A stretch of 64,000 nt of DNA, from contig NZ_JBMNPX010000001.1 of the NCBI RefSeq assembly GCF_050943825.1, positions 124,001 through 188,000 of the forward strand. The letters run 5' to 3'. Positions within the stretch are counted from its first letter, which is position 1; each line of letters opens with the position of its first letter. A program made the translations under genes and the position numbers. Below, piece after piece: positions 32,981-43,556 of this stretch. The stretch is from Pseudoflavonifractor sp050943825. GTDB lineage: Bacteria > Bacillota > Clostridia > Oscillospirales > Oscillospiraceae. The notes under the pieces were generated by a model. It was not told the DNA's origin, did not search any database, and worked only from the letters and a program-made list of their open reading frames with translations.

Positions 32981-33926
32981 TGTCCTCGTCCTCCTTTTTC
33001 TCGTTGGCTGCTTTAGCTGCCTCCAGAGCGGCCCGGCGGTGCACCCACAGCTGATCCGGCGCAGGCCGGTGCAGGTAGAACCACACCCACAGGATGATTG
33101 CCGCCAGCGCGGAGGCAAAGCCCAGCACCTGGGACACCCGGATGGGGGTATTCATAAAGTAGAGGCTGTCGGTGCGCATGCCCTCGATGATGCCGCGGCC
33201 CACACCGTACCAGGCCAGGTAGGTAAAGAAGAGCTGGCCGTCGAACTTGCGCCAGTTCCGGGAGATGAACACAATAAGCAGGAAGCCCACCAGGTTCCAG
33301 GCCGACTCATAGAAGAAGGTGGGATGGACGCCCAGGGTACCATCCACCACCTGCTGCCATCCGGAGGCATCCACCAGCCCCTTGGCGTACAGCTCGTTTG
33401 CGATCTTCTCCGAGCACATCCGCCAGGGCAGCTCGGTCAGGCCACCGTAAGCCTCCACGTTGACGAAATTGCCCCACCGGCCGATACACTGGCCGATGAG
33501 CAGGCCCATGCCGCCCAGGTCGGCAAAGGCCAGGAAGGGAATCTTCTTGTACCGGCAGACAAAGAACAGCACAATCACTGCCGCGATGACGCCGCCGTAG
33601 ATGGCCAGTCCGCCGTCCCGCACGTCCAGCATCTTGCCAAAGTTCAGGCTGCCGTCCTCGTTTTTGAACAGGTCCAGGTAGAACAGAATGTAGTACAGCC
33701 GCGCCCCTACCAGGGCAAGGGGCACGGCAAAGATGAGAAGGTCGGTCAGGTCGTCGTCACTGATGCCCAGCTTGGGACCCTTGCGGCTGCAGTAGAACCA
33801 GGCCAGAATGGCGCCTGAGACAATGATGACGGCGTACCAGTAGATATTGAATCCGAATGGAGCAGCCGCCACCCGGTTCAGGGTGAACTCCAGCCCCAGG
33901 CCGGGGAAAAAGACGGTGTTGGTCAT
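32961..33926 (-). CDS. lgt: Prolipoprotein diacylglyceryl transferase
   Basis: Membrane enzyme that adds diacylglycerol to the lipobox Cys of preprolipoproteins. About seven membrane helices, GGLAIYGGVI near residue 105 and the Lgt signature GQCIGRWGNFVNVEAYGG near 150 with its Asn/Glu residues are visible. 321 residues from ATG 33926, which overlaps the yfmH stop by 4 bp (ATGA). The lipoprotein reductase at 45 kb would be one client. Confidence 0.93.
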   Translation of the reverse strand: MTNTVFFPGLGLEFTLNRVAAAPFGFNIYWYAVIIVSGAILAWFYCSRKGPKLGISDDDLTDLLIFAVPLALVGARLYYILFYLDLFKNEDGSLNFGKMLDVRDGGLAIYGGVIAAVIVLFFVCRYKKIPFLAFADLGGMGLLIGQCIGRWGNFVNVEAYGGLTELPWRMCSEKIANELYAKGLVDASGWQQVVDGTLGVHPTFFYESAWNLVGFLLIVFISRNWRKFDGQLFFTYLAWYGVGRGIIEGMRTDSLYFMNTPIRVSQVLGFASALAAIILWVWFYLHRPAPDQLWVHRRAALEAAKAANEKKEDEDNGSDHH

Positions 33927-35203
33927 GCCTGTCCCTCCCCCGGCTGCACCACGGCCAGTGCCGCCCGCTCCGGCGTAAAGCAGGTGCGGATGCACTCCTC
34001 CACGTCCGCCTGACTGATGCCCTCAAAGACCTCGGGGAACCGGAGCATGTCGTAGCCTGTGAAATAGGCCTGGGCCATACCCACACAGATATTCTCAAAG
34101 GAGTTGAGGCTGCGCACCCTGGCGCCGTACAGGCCCTTCTTCAACCTGGCAAAGAGGGCGGCGTCCACACCCTCGCTTCCAATCCGGGCCGCCTCGTCGG
34201 CAATGGCGGCGGCCACAGCGTCCGGGTCGGTGCTCTCGCCGCCGGCCACAGCGTAGGCACAGGAAGGATAGCCGTCAAAGCCGTAGGAGAAGCTGCTGTT
34301 GATGAGTCCATCCCGGTACAGACGGACATACAGCGGGCTGGAGTTGCCCAGCAGAGCCTCGCAGGCAAGCTCAGCAATCAGCTTCTGCCGGAACTGCTCC
34401 TCCCCTTTGGGCGCCGGCTCCATCTTCCAGCCCAGCTGGAAGATGGGGGTGGACACCTCCATCTTCAGCTCCGTCCGGCTCTTAGCCGCGGCTGCGGGCT
34501 CAGCAGGACCATAGTCCCTGGGAATGGAGCCCTTGCCCTCCTTGGGCAGAATCTCCCGGGCCATCTCCAGCACCTTCTCCGGGTCCACGTTGCCCGCCAC
34601 ACAGAGCACCATGTTGCCAGGGTTATAGAAGGCGCTGTGGCACAGATTTAGAGTGTCGGCGGTGATGTGGGAGATGGACTCAATGGTCCCGGCCACCGAG
34701 GTGCGGATGGGGTGGTTGACATACAGCCCCTCCAGCATGGCGTAGTACACCTGGTTCTCCGGGTCATCCTCAATCATCCGGATCTCCTGACCGATGATGC
34801 CCTGCTCCTTGTCCACGCTCTCCTGGGTGTAGTAGGGCTGGGAGACAAAGGAGAGGAGAATCCTCAGGTTCTCATAGAACTTCTCGGTGCTCTCAAAGTA
34901 GTAGCCTGTAATGGCCGAACTGGTGAAGGCATTGGGGCTGGCGCCGTTGGCGGCCAGGTCCTGGAGGGCGTTGCCGTCCTTGGTGTCAAAGGTCTTGTGC
35001 TCCAGGAAATGGGCCACTCCGGCGGGGGTGTCATGCCACTGGCCGTCCAGCTGGAACTTCATGTCCATTCCGCCGTAGTCGGTGGCAAAAAAGGCGTAGC
35101 TCTTCTGAAAGTCCGGCTTTACGTCCACATACACGGTCAGTCCGTTGTCCAGCCGGGCGGAAAAGACCGTCTCCCCCATGCGGGGGTATTCCTTGCGATT
35201 CAC
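33923..35203 (-). CDS. yfmH: M16 peptidase-like protein YfmH
   Basis: Zinc peptidase-family protein (pitrilysin/insulinase). The inverted zinc motif HFLEH is intact near residue 70 (AHFLEHKTF), with a downstream acidic ligand region. 426 residues, the size of the M16 half-proteases that pair as HxxEH-active and inactive subunits. In B. subtilis the YfmF/YfmH pair is tied to the 5-aminopentanol modification of elongation factor P. It is coupled to yfmF through a 4-bp overlap. Confidence 0.88.
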   Translation of the reverse strand: MNRKEYPRMGETVFSARLDNGLTVYVDVKPDFQKSYAFFATDYGGMDMKFQLDGQWHDTPAGVAHFLEHKTFDTKDGNALQDLAANGASPNAFTSSAITGYYFESTEKFYENLRILLSFVSQPYYTQESVDKEQGIIGQEIRMIEDDPENQVYYAMLEGLYVNHPIRTSVAGTIESISHITADTLNLCHSAFYNPGNMVLCVAGNVDPEKVLEMAREILPKEGKGSIPRDYGPAEPAAAAKSRTELKMEVSTPIFQLGWKMEPAPKGEEQFRQKLIAELACEALLGNSSPLYVRLYRDGLINSSFSYGFDGYPSCAYAVAGGESTDPDAVAAAIADEAARIGSEGVDAALFARLKKGLYGARVRSLNSFENICVGMAQAYFTGYDMLRFPEVFEGISQADVEECIRTCFTPERAALAVVQPGEGQA

Positions 35204-36486
35204 TGGCGATCCTCCTTCCCCTTGAGGAAATAGATGCTGTCCAGCCGCACCCGGCGGGCGGCAGCGGCCACCTGGTCCACGGTGACCTGCTCCAGCCTAG
35301 CGGCCAGGTCCTCGGGCGCGTCCCCGGGTTCCACAGCCAGACCCAGCCAGAAGTCCTCCATGCGGCCCTGGCTGTCCAGCATGCTCTTCAGACTGTTCAC
35401 CCCGCTGCGCCGCGCAGCCTCCAGCTCCCAGGGCTCAATCTCGCCCCGGCGGCACTTCTCCAGCTGGGCGAGAATCTCGCTCTGAGCGGCCTCCCGCTTG
35501 TCGAACTCCACGCCGGAGGACACCAGCATCAGGCCCTTAAACTTCTCCAGCTGAGAGCTGGCGTAGTAGCACAGGGACAGCTTCTCTCTTACATTCAGGA
35601 AGAGCTTGGAGGTGGTGGTGCCGCCGAACACGGCGTTGAAGAGCATCAGAGCGGGGTACTCCTCGTCCGTCACCTTAATATCAGTGCGCAGGCCCATGGA
35701 CAGCTTGCCCTGGGTCACGTCCAGCGCGTCCTCAAAGTTCCGGGGCTTCTCTTCTCCCCCGCTGAGCGTATTCCGGCAGATAGAGACGGGGGCAACCGTC
35801 CGGCCCTTCAGCCCGGCAAGGGCGCTGCGGAAGGCAGCCTCCACCCGCTCAAAGGGGGCGGAGCCAGAGAAATAGAGCTCTACCCGGGCGCCGGACAGCA
35901 GCGCCTGATAGCGTTCCCACAGCGCCTCGCCGGTGATGGCGGCGGCGTTGGCCTCGCTGCCCAGCCGGTCTACGCCGTAGGGCTCTCCCTGGCACATCAA
36001 CTGCACCAGCCGGAGCACGGCGTACTGCCGCTTGTCGTTGACCTGGGCTCGGATACGGTCCACCAGGTTGGCCCGCTCCCGCTCCACATAGGCGGAGACA
36101 AATCCGCCGTTCTCTCTGGCGGGGGTGAGCAGCAGCTCCCCCAGCAGAGCGGCCGCCTGCTCCAGAATGAGCGTACCGTCGGGGACGTACGCGTCGTCCA
36201 GGAAGCTGGCCACAAAGCCCACGCACTGGGTCTCGCCCTTCTTGCGGACAATGGGCTCCACCGAGCCGCCGTACAGCTCGTCCAACGCGGCGGACAGCCG
36301 CTCCATGTCCGGGCAGCGCTCGGTACCCTGCCGCAACACCATGGGGACCAGTGCATTGGCGGCGGCATGCTCCTCGCTCAGGGGCGTGAGGAGCTGAATC
36401 CCCATATAGGAGGATTTGAATTTCATTGTGTGCACCGCCGTGAGATACACGCCGGGCATCAGTTCTGTTCGGGTGACTTGGGTCAT
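35200..36486 (-). CDS. yfmF: M16-like protein YfmF (inactive partner)
   Basis: 428-residue partner of YfmH with the M16 fold but no HxxEH: the equivalent helix reads EEHAAANALVPMVLRQGTER, so it should be non-catalytic and act as the second half of the clam shell. ATG 36486 is chosen over GTG 36492 because AAAGGA is 9 nt before the ATG but only 3 nt before the GTG. First gene of yfmF-yfmH-lgt-folD. Confidence 0.85.
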   Translation of the reverse strand: MTQVTRTELMPGVYLTAVHTMKFKSSYMGIQLLTPLSEEHAAANALVPMVLRQGTERCPDMERLSAALDELYGGSVEPIVRKKGETQCVGFVASFLDDAYVPDGTLILEQAAALLGELLLTPARENGGFVSAYVERERANLVDRIRAQVNDKRQYAVLRLVQLMCQGEPYGVDRLGSEANAAAITGEALWERYQALLSGARVELYFSGSAPFERVEAAFRSALAGLKGRTVAPVSICRNTLSGGEEKPRNFEDALDVTQGKLSMGLRTDIKVTDEEYPALMLFNAVFGGTTTSKLFLNVREKLSLCYYASSQLEKFKGLMLVSSGVEFDKREAAQSEILAQLEKCRRGEIEPWELEAARRSGVNSLKSMLDSQGRMEDFWLGLAVEPGDAPEDLAARLEQVTVDQVAAAARRVRLDSIYFLKGKEDRQ

Positions 36487-36701
36487 CCGCACTCATCCTT
36501 TCTGGCCTCTCCGCTGCCCGCCCCTTTGGACGGATTTGTCAGAGACCCATGGAAAAATTGACAGCCTTTATTATACATCGAATCCCCCTGTTTGACACCC
36601 CCAAATCCAAAAGATTGTCCCCATGGACTGAAAAAGGAGTACCAACCGTCTCTCTGTTCAGGTTGACGGAAAATTTCCCTCGGTTATCCCCCATTTTCGT
36701 C

Positions 36702-36730
36702 TTGACAAAAACCACAAAATATTGTATCAT
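36702..36730 (+). promoter_or_regulatory. ylxM-ffh operon promoter
   Basis: TTGACA (36702-36707), 17-bp spacer, TATCAT (36725-36730), about 50 bp before ylxM. Confidence 0.72.
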
Positions 36731-36782
36731 AACCAACGTTGTAAAGCTGATGCGCTTTACGAAACCGAAAGGAGGCTGAAGA

Positions 36783-37154
36783 ATGAAAAACCAGGCTTAC
36801 CGCATGGCGCTCCTGTTCGACTTCTATGGTGATATGCTCACCGACCGTCAGAAGGAATTCTTTGACCTCTACTATAATGAGGACCTCTCTCTGGCCGAGA
36901 TTGCCGAGAACTACGACATCACCCGCCAGGGCGTCCGGGACGTCATCGTCCGGGCTGAGGGCATCATGCAGGAGCTGGAGGACAAGACGGGTATCATCCG
37001 CCGCTTCCAGAAGATGCAGTCCCAGCTCTCCGACATCGACCGTTTTGCCGACGGCATCATGGAGATGAACGACCAGCGCGGCAGCGGAGACCCCGCCATC
37101 GAGGCCCTCTGTCGGCAGATCAAGGACACCGTGGCTCAGATGAAGCAGGAGTGA
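36783..37154 (+). CDS. ylxM: YlxM-type DNA-binding protein (UPF0122)
   Basis: 123-residue protein with a sigma-region-4-like helix-turn-helix: YNEDLSLAEIAENYDITRQGVRDVIVRAE near residues 35-63. The family precedes ffh throughout Firmicutes and is thought to modulate the SRP pathway. AAAGGAGG precedes the ATG; 4 bp separate it from ffh. Confidence 0.92.
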   Translation: MKNQAYRMALLFDFYGDMLTDRQKEFFDLYYNEDLSLAEIAENYDITRQGVRDVIVRAEGIMQELEDKTGIIRRFQKMQSQLSDIDRFADGIMEMNDQRGSGDPAIEALCRQIKDTVAQMKQE

Positions 37155-37158
37155 CCCC

Positions 37159-38520
<1,362 letters not shown>

Positions 38521-38588
38521 CGTGGTTGGTTAGCGTCCCCCGGGGCGCTTCCATATAGATGTGAAATAATTTTGGAGGTGAAGATACA

Positions 38589-38828
38589 ATGGTTAAAATC
38601 AGACTTCGTCGGATGGGCGCCAAGAAGGCTCCTTTCTATCGTATCGTGGTGGCTGACTCCCGTTATCCCCGTGACGGCCGCTTCATCGAGGAGATCGGCA
38701 CTTACAATCCCCTGGTGACTCCCGCCGAGATCAAGGTTGACGCTGACCGCGCCCAGGCTTGGATCAAGACCGGCGCTCAGCCCACCGAGACCGTGAAGGC
38801 TCTGCTGAAGAAGGCTAACGCCATCTGA
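38589..38828 (+). CDS. rpsP: 30S ribosomal protein S16
   Basis: 79-residue small-subunit protein. The start VKIRLRRMGAKKAPFYRIVVADSR is diagnostic. GGAGG is spaced 8-9 nt from the ATG. Canonical position after ffh. Confidence 0.97.
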   Translation: MVKIRLRRMGAKKAPFYRIVVADSRYPRDGRFIEEIGTYNPLVTPAEIKVDADRAQAWIKTGAQPTETVKALLKKANAI

Positions 38829-38854
38829 GCGACAGCCTGCTAATGGAGGGCAGC

Positions 38855-39085
38855 ATGAAGGAATTGCTCACTTATATCGCCCAGAACCTGGTGGACCACC
38901 CCGAGGCGGTGTCCGTCACGGAGCACGCGGGCGAGGACGAGACCGTCCTGGAGCTCCGGGTCGCTCCCGAGGATATGGGCAAGGTCATCGGCCGTCAGGG
39001 CCGTATCGCCAAGGAGATCCGCACGCTGATGCGCTCTGTTGCCCAGAAGAACGGGACCAGGGTCTCTGTCGAAATTGTAGACTGA
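38855..39085 (+). CDS. khpA: KH-domain RNA-binding protein KhpA
   Basis: 76-residue single KH domain protein with the GKVIGRQGRIAKEIRTLM loop (GxxG as GRQG) near residue 45. Forms complexes with KhpB and binds RNA in Gram-positives. GGAGG at 38845-38849 selects ATG 38855. It lies 26 bp after rpsP. Confidence 0.93.
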   Translation: MKELLTYIAQNLVDHPEAVSVTEHAGEDETVLELRVAPEDMGKVIGRQGRIAKEIRTLMRSVAQKNGTRVSVEIVD

Positions 39086-39114
39086 AAAACGGCGGGGCTG
39101 ACCCGCCGTTTTTT
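39086..39114 (+). terminator. Attenuator-like terminator between khpA and rimM
   Basis: AAAACGGCGGG-GCTGA-CCCGCCGTTTTTT starts right at the khpA stop. It probably reduces rimM-trmD transcription relative to ribosomal rpsP. Confidence 0.85.
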
Positions 39115-39158
39115 GTTCCCTCATACGGACGCTCTGCCGTCTGCAATCGGAGGTTCAC

Positions 39159-39662
39159 ATGAAAAACAAATTTCTCGAAGCCGGACAGATTGTCAATACC
39201 CACGGCGTCCAGGGCGAGGTGAAGATCGTCCCCTGGTGCGACAGCCCCGAGTTTCTCTGTCAGTTCGATGTGCTTTACATCGACGGCCAGCCGGTCCGTA
39301 TCCGCTCTTCCCGGATCCACAAGGGCAATGTGCTGGCCACCCTGGAGGGTGTGTCCGACGTGAACGCCGCCATGCGCCTCAAGGGCAAGAAGGTGTCTAT
39401 CGACCGCACCGGCGTGGAGCTGCCCGACGGCCGCCACTTCCTGGCCGACCTGATGGGCCTGGAGGTCCGGGACGCCGACACCGGCGAAGTGCTGGGCGAG
39501 ATTAAGGACATCCTCACCCCCCCTGCCCACGAGGTCTATGTGGTGAAGGGCGGTGCCCACTCCTATCTCATTCCCGCTGTGGACGAGTTCCTGAAGGAGA
39601 CCAACGTGGAGGGCGGCTATATCCGGGTGCATCTCATCGAGGGGATGGAGACCGATGTATAG
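39159..39662 (+). CDS. rimM: Ribosome maturation factor RimM
   Basis: Assists 30S head assembly by binding S19. The N-terminal beta-barrel starts LEAGQIVNTHGVQGEVKI; the PRC-barrel half has LMGLEVRDADTGEVLGEI near residue 105 and YLIPAVDEFL near 140. 167 residues. The last 8 bp overlap trmD. Confidence 0.95.
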   Translation: MKNKFLEAGQIVNTHGVQGEVKIVPWCDSPEFLCQFDVLYIDGQPVRIRSSRIHKGNVLATLEGVSDVNAAMRLKGKKVSIDRTGVELPDGRHFLADLMGLEVRDADTGEVLGEIKDILTPPAHEVYVVKGGAHSYLIPAVDEFLKETNVEGGYIRVHLIEGMETDV

Positions 39663-40422
39663 AATTGATATCATGACCCTCTTTGATATGACCGTTGGCG
39701 ACGTGATGAACGAGTCCATTTTGGGCCGGGCCCAGGAGCGGGACTTTATCCGCATTGAGGCCCACCAGATCCGGGACTACACCCTCAACAAGCAGAAGCA
39801 GGTGGACGACTACCCCTACGGCGGCGGTCGGGGCGCGGTGATGCAGGCCGACCCCCTCTACCAGTGCTGGAAGCACATCACCGATACCTACGGCCCTGGC
39901 CACACCATCTACATGTCCCCCGCCGGCAAGACCTTCCGGGAGGCGGACGCCAGGCGCCTGCGGGATGACTACGACCACCTGATTCTGGTGTGCGGCCACT
40001 ATGAGGGCATTGACGAGCGCTTCATTGAGGAGTGCGTGGACGAGGAGATCTCCATCGGCGACTTTGTGCTCACCGGCGGCGAGCTGGCCGCCATGGTGGT
40101 TGCCGACGCGGTGGCCCGGCTGGTACCCGGTGTGCTCTCCGACCCGGAGTGCTTTGAGGACGAGAGCCACTGGAACGGCATGCTGGAGTACCCCCAGTAC
40201 TCCCGGCCTGAGGAGTGGCACGGACGGAAGGTCCCCCCCATCCTCCGTTCCGGCGACCACAAGAACATCGCCAAGTGGCGGCGGAAGCAGTCCATTATCC
40301 GTACCCGGGACCGCCGTCCCGATATGTACGCCAAGCTGGACCTCTCCTCCAAGGAGGACCAGAAGCTGCTCAGGGAGATCGCCCAGGAGGAAGCCGCGGC
40401 GGAATCCGGGACAGAAGTATAA
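39655..40422 (+). CDS. trmD: tRNA (guanine(37)-N1)-methyltransferase
   Basis: SPOUT-class enzyme that makes m1G37 to prevent frameshifting. IDIMTLFDM at the N-terminus, PYGGGRGAVMQADPLY near residue 60, CGHYEGIDER near 117 and the trefoil-knot segment SIGDFVLTGGELAAMV near 137 are present. 255 residues. It is translationally coupled to rimM and is the last gene of the operon. Confidence 0.96.
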   Translation: MYRIDIMTLFDMTVGDVMNESILGRAQERDFIRIEAHQIRDYTLNKQKQVDDYPYGGGRGAVMQADPLYQCWKHITDTYGPGHTIYMSPAGKTFREADARRLRDDYDHLILVCGHYEGIDERFIEECVDEEISIGDFVLTGGELAAMVVADAVARLVPGVLSDPECFEDESHWNGMLEYPQYSRPEEWHGRKVPPILRSGDHKNIAKWRRKQSIIRTRDRRPDMYAKLDLSSKEDQKLLREIAQEEAAAESGTEV

Positions 40423-40429
40423 GAGGCCT

Positions 40430-40513
40430 TGCAGGCAGAAAAATCCATGTTTGTGCTGCTTTGTGTCATATTGCAGCAGCTGACGTGATTTTTCTGCCTG
40501 TCTTTCTTTTTTC
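40430..40513 (+). terminator. Long hairpin terminator after trmD
   Basis: CAGGCAGAAAAATC (40431-40444) pairs perfectly with GATTTTTCTGCCTG (40487-40500). Inner GCTGC-GCAGC arms extend the stem, and TCTTTCTTTTTT follows. Unusually long for a terminator here. Confidence 0.8.
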
Positions 40514-40593
40514 CCTTTACATTCCATGACGCCCATGATACAATAACACGTACAGCAATCTTATTTTCAATATTACATCTGGAGATTGATGAT

Positions 40594-41430
40594 ATGAGTT
40601 TTAAAATTATTGTGGACAGCTGCTGCGATCTGACGCCCGCCATGCTCCGCAGCGGTTGCTTTGTCAGCGTCCCCCTCACCATCCGGGTTGGGGACACCGT
40701 GGTGACCGACGACGCCTCCTTTGACCAGGCCGCCCTGCTGTGGCGGATGAAGGAGAGCGAGAAGGCCCCCTCCTCCGCCTGCCCTTCCCCCGCTCAGTAT
40801 CTGGACGCCATGGAGTGCGGCGCGGACGACATCTACGTGGTTACCCTCTCCGCCCTGCTATCCGGCTCCCACAACAGCGCTGCCCAGGCTCGGGCCATGT
40901 ATCTGGAGGAGCACCCCGACGCCCGCGTGCATATCTTCAACTCCTGCTCCGCCTCCTCCGGTGAGGTGCTCACCGCGCTGAAGATTCAGGAGCTGGCCTC
41001 CTCTGGCAAGGATTTTGAGACCGTGGTCAGCCGCACCTCCCGCTATATCAACGAGATGCAGACCCTCTTTGTGCTGGAGAACCTGGACAACCTGCGCAAG
41101 AACGGCCGCCTCACCCGGCTCCAGTCCATCGTAACCGACACACTGAAAATCAAGCTGCTCATGGGCTCCACCCCCGAGGGCGAGATCTGCAAGCGGGGTC
41201 AGGCCCTCTCCATGAAGCAGGCCCTGGGCAAGATGATCTCCATGATGGCGTCCGACGAGAAGCACGCCGGCCGCACCCTGTGCATCACCCACTGCAACTG
41301 CCTGGAGCGTGCCTTCTACCTCAAGGAGCAGGCCCTCAAGTCCTGCCGGTTCCACGATGTCATCATCTGTGAGACCGGCGGTATCAGCACAGTCTACGCC
41401 AACGACGGCGGCATCGTAGCCGCCTACTGA
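40594..41430 (+). CDS. DegV family fatty-acid-binding protein
   Basis: 278-residue EDD-fold protein. The start FKIIVDSCCDLTP, SSACPSPAQYLDAM near residue 63 and TLSALLSGSHNSA near 85 (phosphate/fatty-acid head-group Ser) are family marks. DegV proteins bind fatty acids and partner with FakA kinase for incorporation of exogenous fatty acid; no fakA is nearby. Confidence 0.92.
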   Translation: MSFKIIVDSCCDLTPAMLRSGCFVSVPLTIRVGDTVVTDDASFDQAALLWRMKESEKAPSSACPSPAQYLDAMECGADDIYVVTLSALLSGSHNSAAQARAMYLEEHPDARVHIFNSCSASSGEVLTALKIQELASSGKDFETVVSRTSRYINEMQTLFVLENLDNLRKNGRLTRLQSIVTDTLKIKLLMGSTPEGEICKRGQALSMKQALGKMISMMASDEKHAGRTLCITHCNCLERAFYLKEQALKSCRFHDVIICETGGISTVYANDGGIVAAY

Positions 41431-41442
41431 GCTCATAAGGAT

Positions 41443-41474
41443 ACAAGTCCCCGGCTAAATCGCCGGGGACTTGT
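41443..41474 (+). terminator. Hairpin after degV
   Basis: ACAAGTCCCCGGC-TAAATC-GCCGGGGACTTGT, a 13-bp stem without a long T run. Confidence 0.65.
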
Positions 41475-41525
41475 CATATGCTCCGCCTGCTGTTATACTG
41501 AAACAAATTGATCGGAGGCGATTCC

Positions 41526-42044
41526 ATGTCCTACACAATCCGTCCCCTTGAACCGGAGGATGCCGCCGGTATAGCCGCCCTGCGGCGGATGCCCGGTGTC
41601 TTTGAAAATACCATGGGGCTCCCCTCTCACCGCACAGAGGACTCCGCCGCCTTTATCGACAGCCTGGACGAGTACGCCCACCAGTTTGTGGCCGAGGCTG
41701 AGGACGGCACCATCATCGGCCTGGCGGGCATTATGCTCCGTGCCAATCCCCGCACCCGGCACGTGGGCAGCGTAGGCATTATGGTCCACACCGACTGGCA
41801 GAACCAGGGCGTGGGTACGGCGCTGATGGAGCGTATTCTGGACCTGGCAGACAACTGGCTCCTGCTGGTACGGGTGGAGCTGGAGGTGTTTGCCGACAAT
41901 CCCCGGGCCATCCACCTCTACGAGAAAATGGGCTTTGAGATGGAGGGCTGCCGCCGGATGGCGGTGGTAAAGAACGGCGGCTATGTAGACGAGTACGTCA
42001 TGTCCCGCATCCGCCGCCCGGGAGAGACGACATCTGCTGAATAA
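41526..42044 (+). CDS. GNAT family N-acetyltransferase
   Basis: 172-residue acetyltransferase. The acetyl-CoA loop is in DWQNQGVGTALM (Q-x-x-G-x-G/A pattern near residue 97), and the C-terminal NPRAIHLYEKMGFEMEG motif is near 128. Overall pattern resembles YhhY-type amino-acid acetyltransferases; the substrate is not assigned. GGAGG selects ATG 41526. Confidence 0.85.
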   Translation: MSYTIRPLEPEDAAGIAALRRMPGVFENTMGLPSHRTEDSAAFIDSLDEYAHQFVAEAEDGTIIGLAGIMLRANPRTRHVGSVGIMVHTDWQNQGVGTALMERILDLADNWLLLVRVELEVFADNPRAIHLYEKMGFEMEGCRRMAVVKNGGYVDEYVMSRIRRPGETTSAE

Positions 42045-42050
42045 GGAATA

Positions 42051-42092
42051 AAAAAGCCGGAGGCCTGCGTTTTGCAGACCTCCGGTCTTTTT
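42051..42092. terminator. Bidirectional terminator
   Basis: AAAAAGCCGGAGGCCTGC / GCAGACCTCCGGTCTTTTT hairpin with mismatches, between the convergent GNAT and flotillin genes. Confidence 0.8.
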
Positions 42093-42100
42093 ATCATGGA

Positions 42101-43525
42101 TTACTTCTGTTCGGGCTCCTGCTTGGGAGTGGGTTCGGAGGCGGGCTGAGGAGGCACGGGCTCCTCCTTCTTCTCACCCAGGAACTTGGGCAGGTTCATG
42201 CCGGCCATGTCGAACATCTCGCTCATGGGAGGGATGGACTTCATCAGGCCGGAGATGTACCCGGCGGTGCCGGTCTTGCCGTCCTGGCCCTGGCCGCCGT
42301 CCCAGACGGTGACCTTGTCGATCTTCACGTTCTTGATGGCGTCCACCTGGATGCGCATGAGCTGCTCCATCTTGTCGGCCAGCATGAGGCGGACAGCCTC
42401 GTCGGCATCGCCGCCGGCGGCAGCCACAATCTCACGCAGACCTTCGGCCTGCTTCATCAGCAGGGCCTGGCTACCGGCAGCCTCGGCCTCCATCTTCATG
42501 CGGATAGCGTCAGCCTCGCCCTGGGCCTTGCGGCGAATCTGCTCGGCCTCAGCCTCGGCCTCCAGCTCCTTGCGGCGCTTGTCAATCTCGGTCTTGACGA
42601 TGATGTCGGCTTCCTGAGTGGCCTTCTCACGGGCGGCACGGGCAGCCTCGGCCTTCTGCTCAGCGGCGTAGGCCTCCTCCAGAGCCTGGGCGGCGGCGAT
42701 CTTCTCAGCGGCGGTGGCGATACGGGTGGCCTCGGCCTCCTTCTCGCGGCGCTGGGCGTTGGACATGGCCACTTCCACCTTGGCGGTGTTCTCACCCTGG
42801 ATGGCGGCGGAGTCGGCCTGGGCAACCTGGATACGCTGGTCGCGGTGGGCGTTGGCCTCGCCGATGGAACCGTCGCGGTCCCGCTCAGCCACGTTCTTCT
42901 TGGCGTCGTTGATGGCCTTGGCGGCGGCCTCTTTGCCGAGGGCGTCGATATAGCCGGACTCATCGCTGATGTCGGTCACGTTCACGTTGATGAGGCGCAG
43001 ACCGATCTTCTTCAGCTCGCCCTCCACGTTGCGGGACACGGCCTCCAGGAACTTGTCGCGGTCGGTGTTGATCTCCTCAATGTCCATGGTGGCGATGACC
43101 AGGCGCAGCTGACCGAAGATAATGTCCTTGGCCAGCTCCTGGATCTCCTGGAGCCGCAGGCCCAGCAGACGCTCAGCGGCGTTCTGCATGACGCCCGGCT
43201 CGGTGGAGATGCCCACAGTGAAGCGGGAAGGCACGTTGATGCGGATGTTCTGACGTGACAGGGCGTTCTCCAGGTCCACAGAGATGGACATGGGGGTCAG
43301 GTCCAGAAACTCATAGGCCTGGATGACGGGCCAGATAAAGGCCGCGCCGCCGTGGATACATTTTGCGCTGCGGGTGGAGCCGTCCTTGTTGCTGCCTACC
43401 TTACCGTAGATGACCATGACCTTATCGGACGGGCATTTCTTGTACCGCTTGATGAGGAACAGGACCAGGGAAAACAGGATGACTGCTACGACGCAAATCA
43501 GTACGAGGGTAATAATCTGATCCAT
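42101..43525 (-). CDS. Flotillin-like SPFH membrane scaffold protein
   Basis: 474-residue protein: an N-terminal membrane anchor (about residues 4-25), SPFH/PHB domain (about 30-210, with GLRLQEIQELAKDIIFGQLR), a long Ala/Glu-rich coiled coil (about 215-370) and a Pro/Glu/Lys-rich tail. It organises membrane microdomains in Gram-positives (FloT/YuaG in B. subtilis). It lies 31 bp downstream of an NfeD-like gene, the usual pairing. Confidence 0.9.
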   Translation of the reverse strand: MDQIITLVLICVVAVILFSLVLFLIKRYKKCPSDKVMVIYGKVGSNKDGSTRSAKCIHGGAAFIWPVIQAYEFLDLTPMSISVDLENALSRQNIRINVPSRFTVGISTEPGVMQNAAERLLGLRLQEIQELAKDIIFGQLRLVIATMDIEEINTDRDKFLEAVSRNVEGELKKIGLRLINVNVTDISDESGYIDALGKEAAAKAINDAKKNVAERDRDGSIGEANAHRDQRIQVAQADSAAIQGENTAKVEVAMSNAQRREKEAEATRIATAAEKIAAAQALEEAYAAEQKAEAARAAREKATQEADIIVKTEIDKRRKELEAEAEAEQIRRKAQGEADAIRMKMEAEAAGSQALLMKQAEGLREIVAAAGGDADEAVRLMLADKMEQLMRIQVDAIKNVKIDKVTVWDGGQGQDGKTGTAGYISGLMKSIPPMSEMFDMAGMNLPKFLGEKKEEPVPPQPASEPTPKQEPEQK

Positions 43526-43556
43526 ACAATTCTCTCCTTCTTTATTCGTTTCTCAT

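Noticed and set aside
40594..41430. Search for a fakA kinase partner next to degV
   Set aside because: None is present in the flanking genes, so no fatty-acid kinase operon is claimed.
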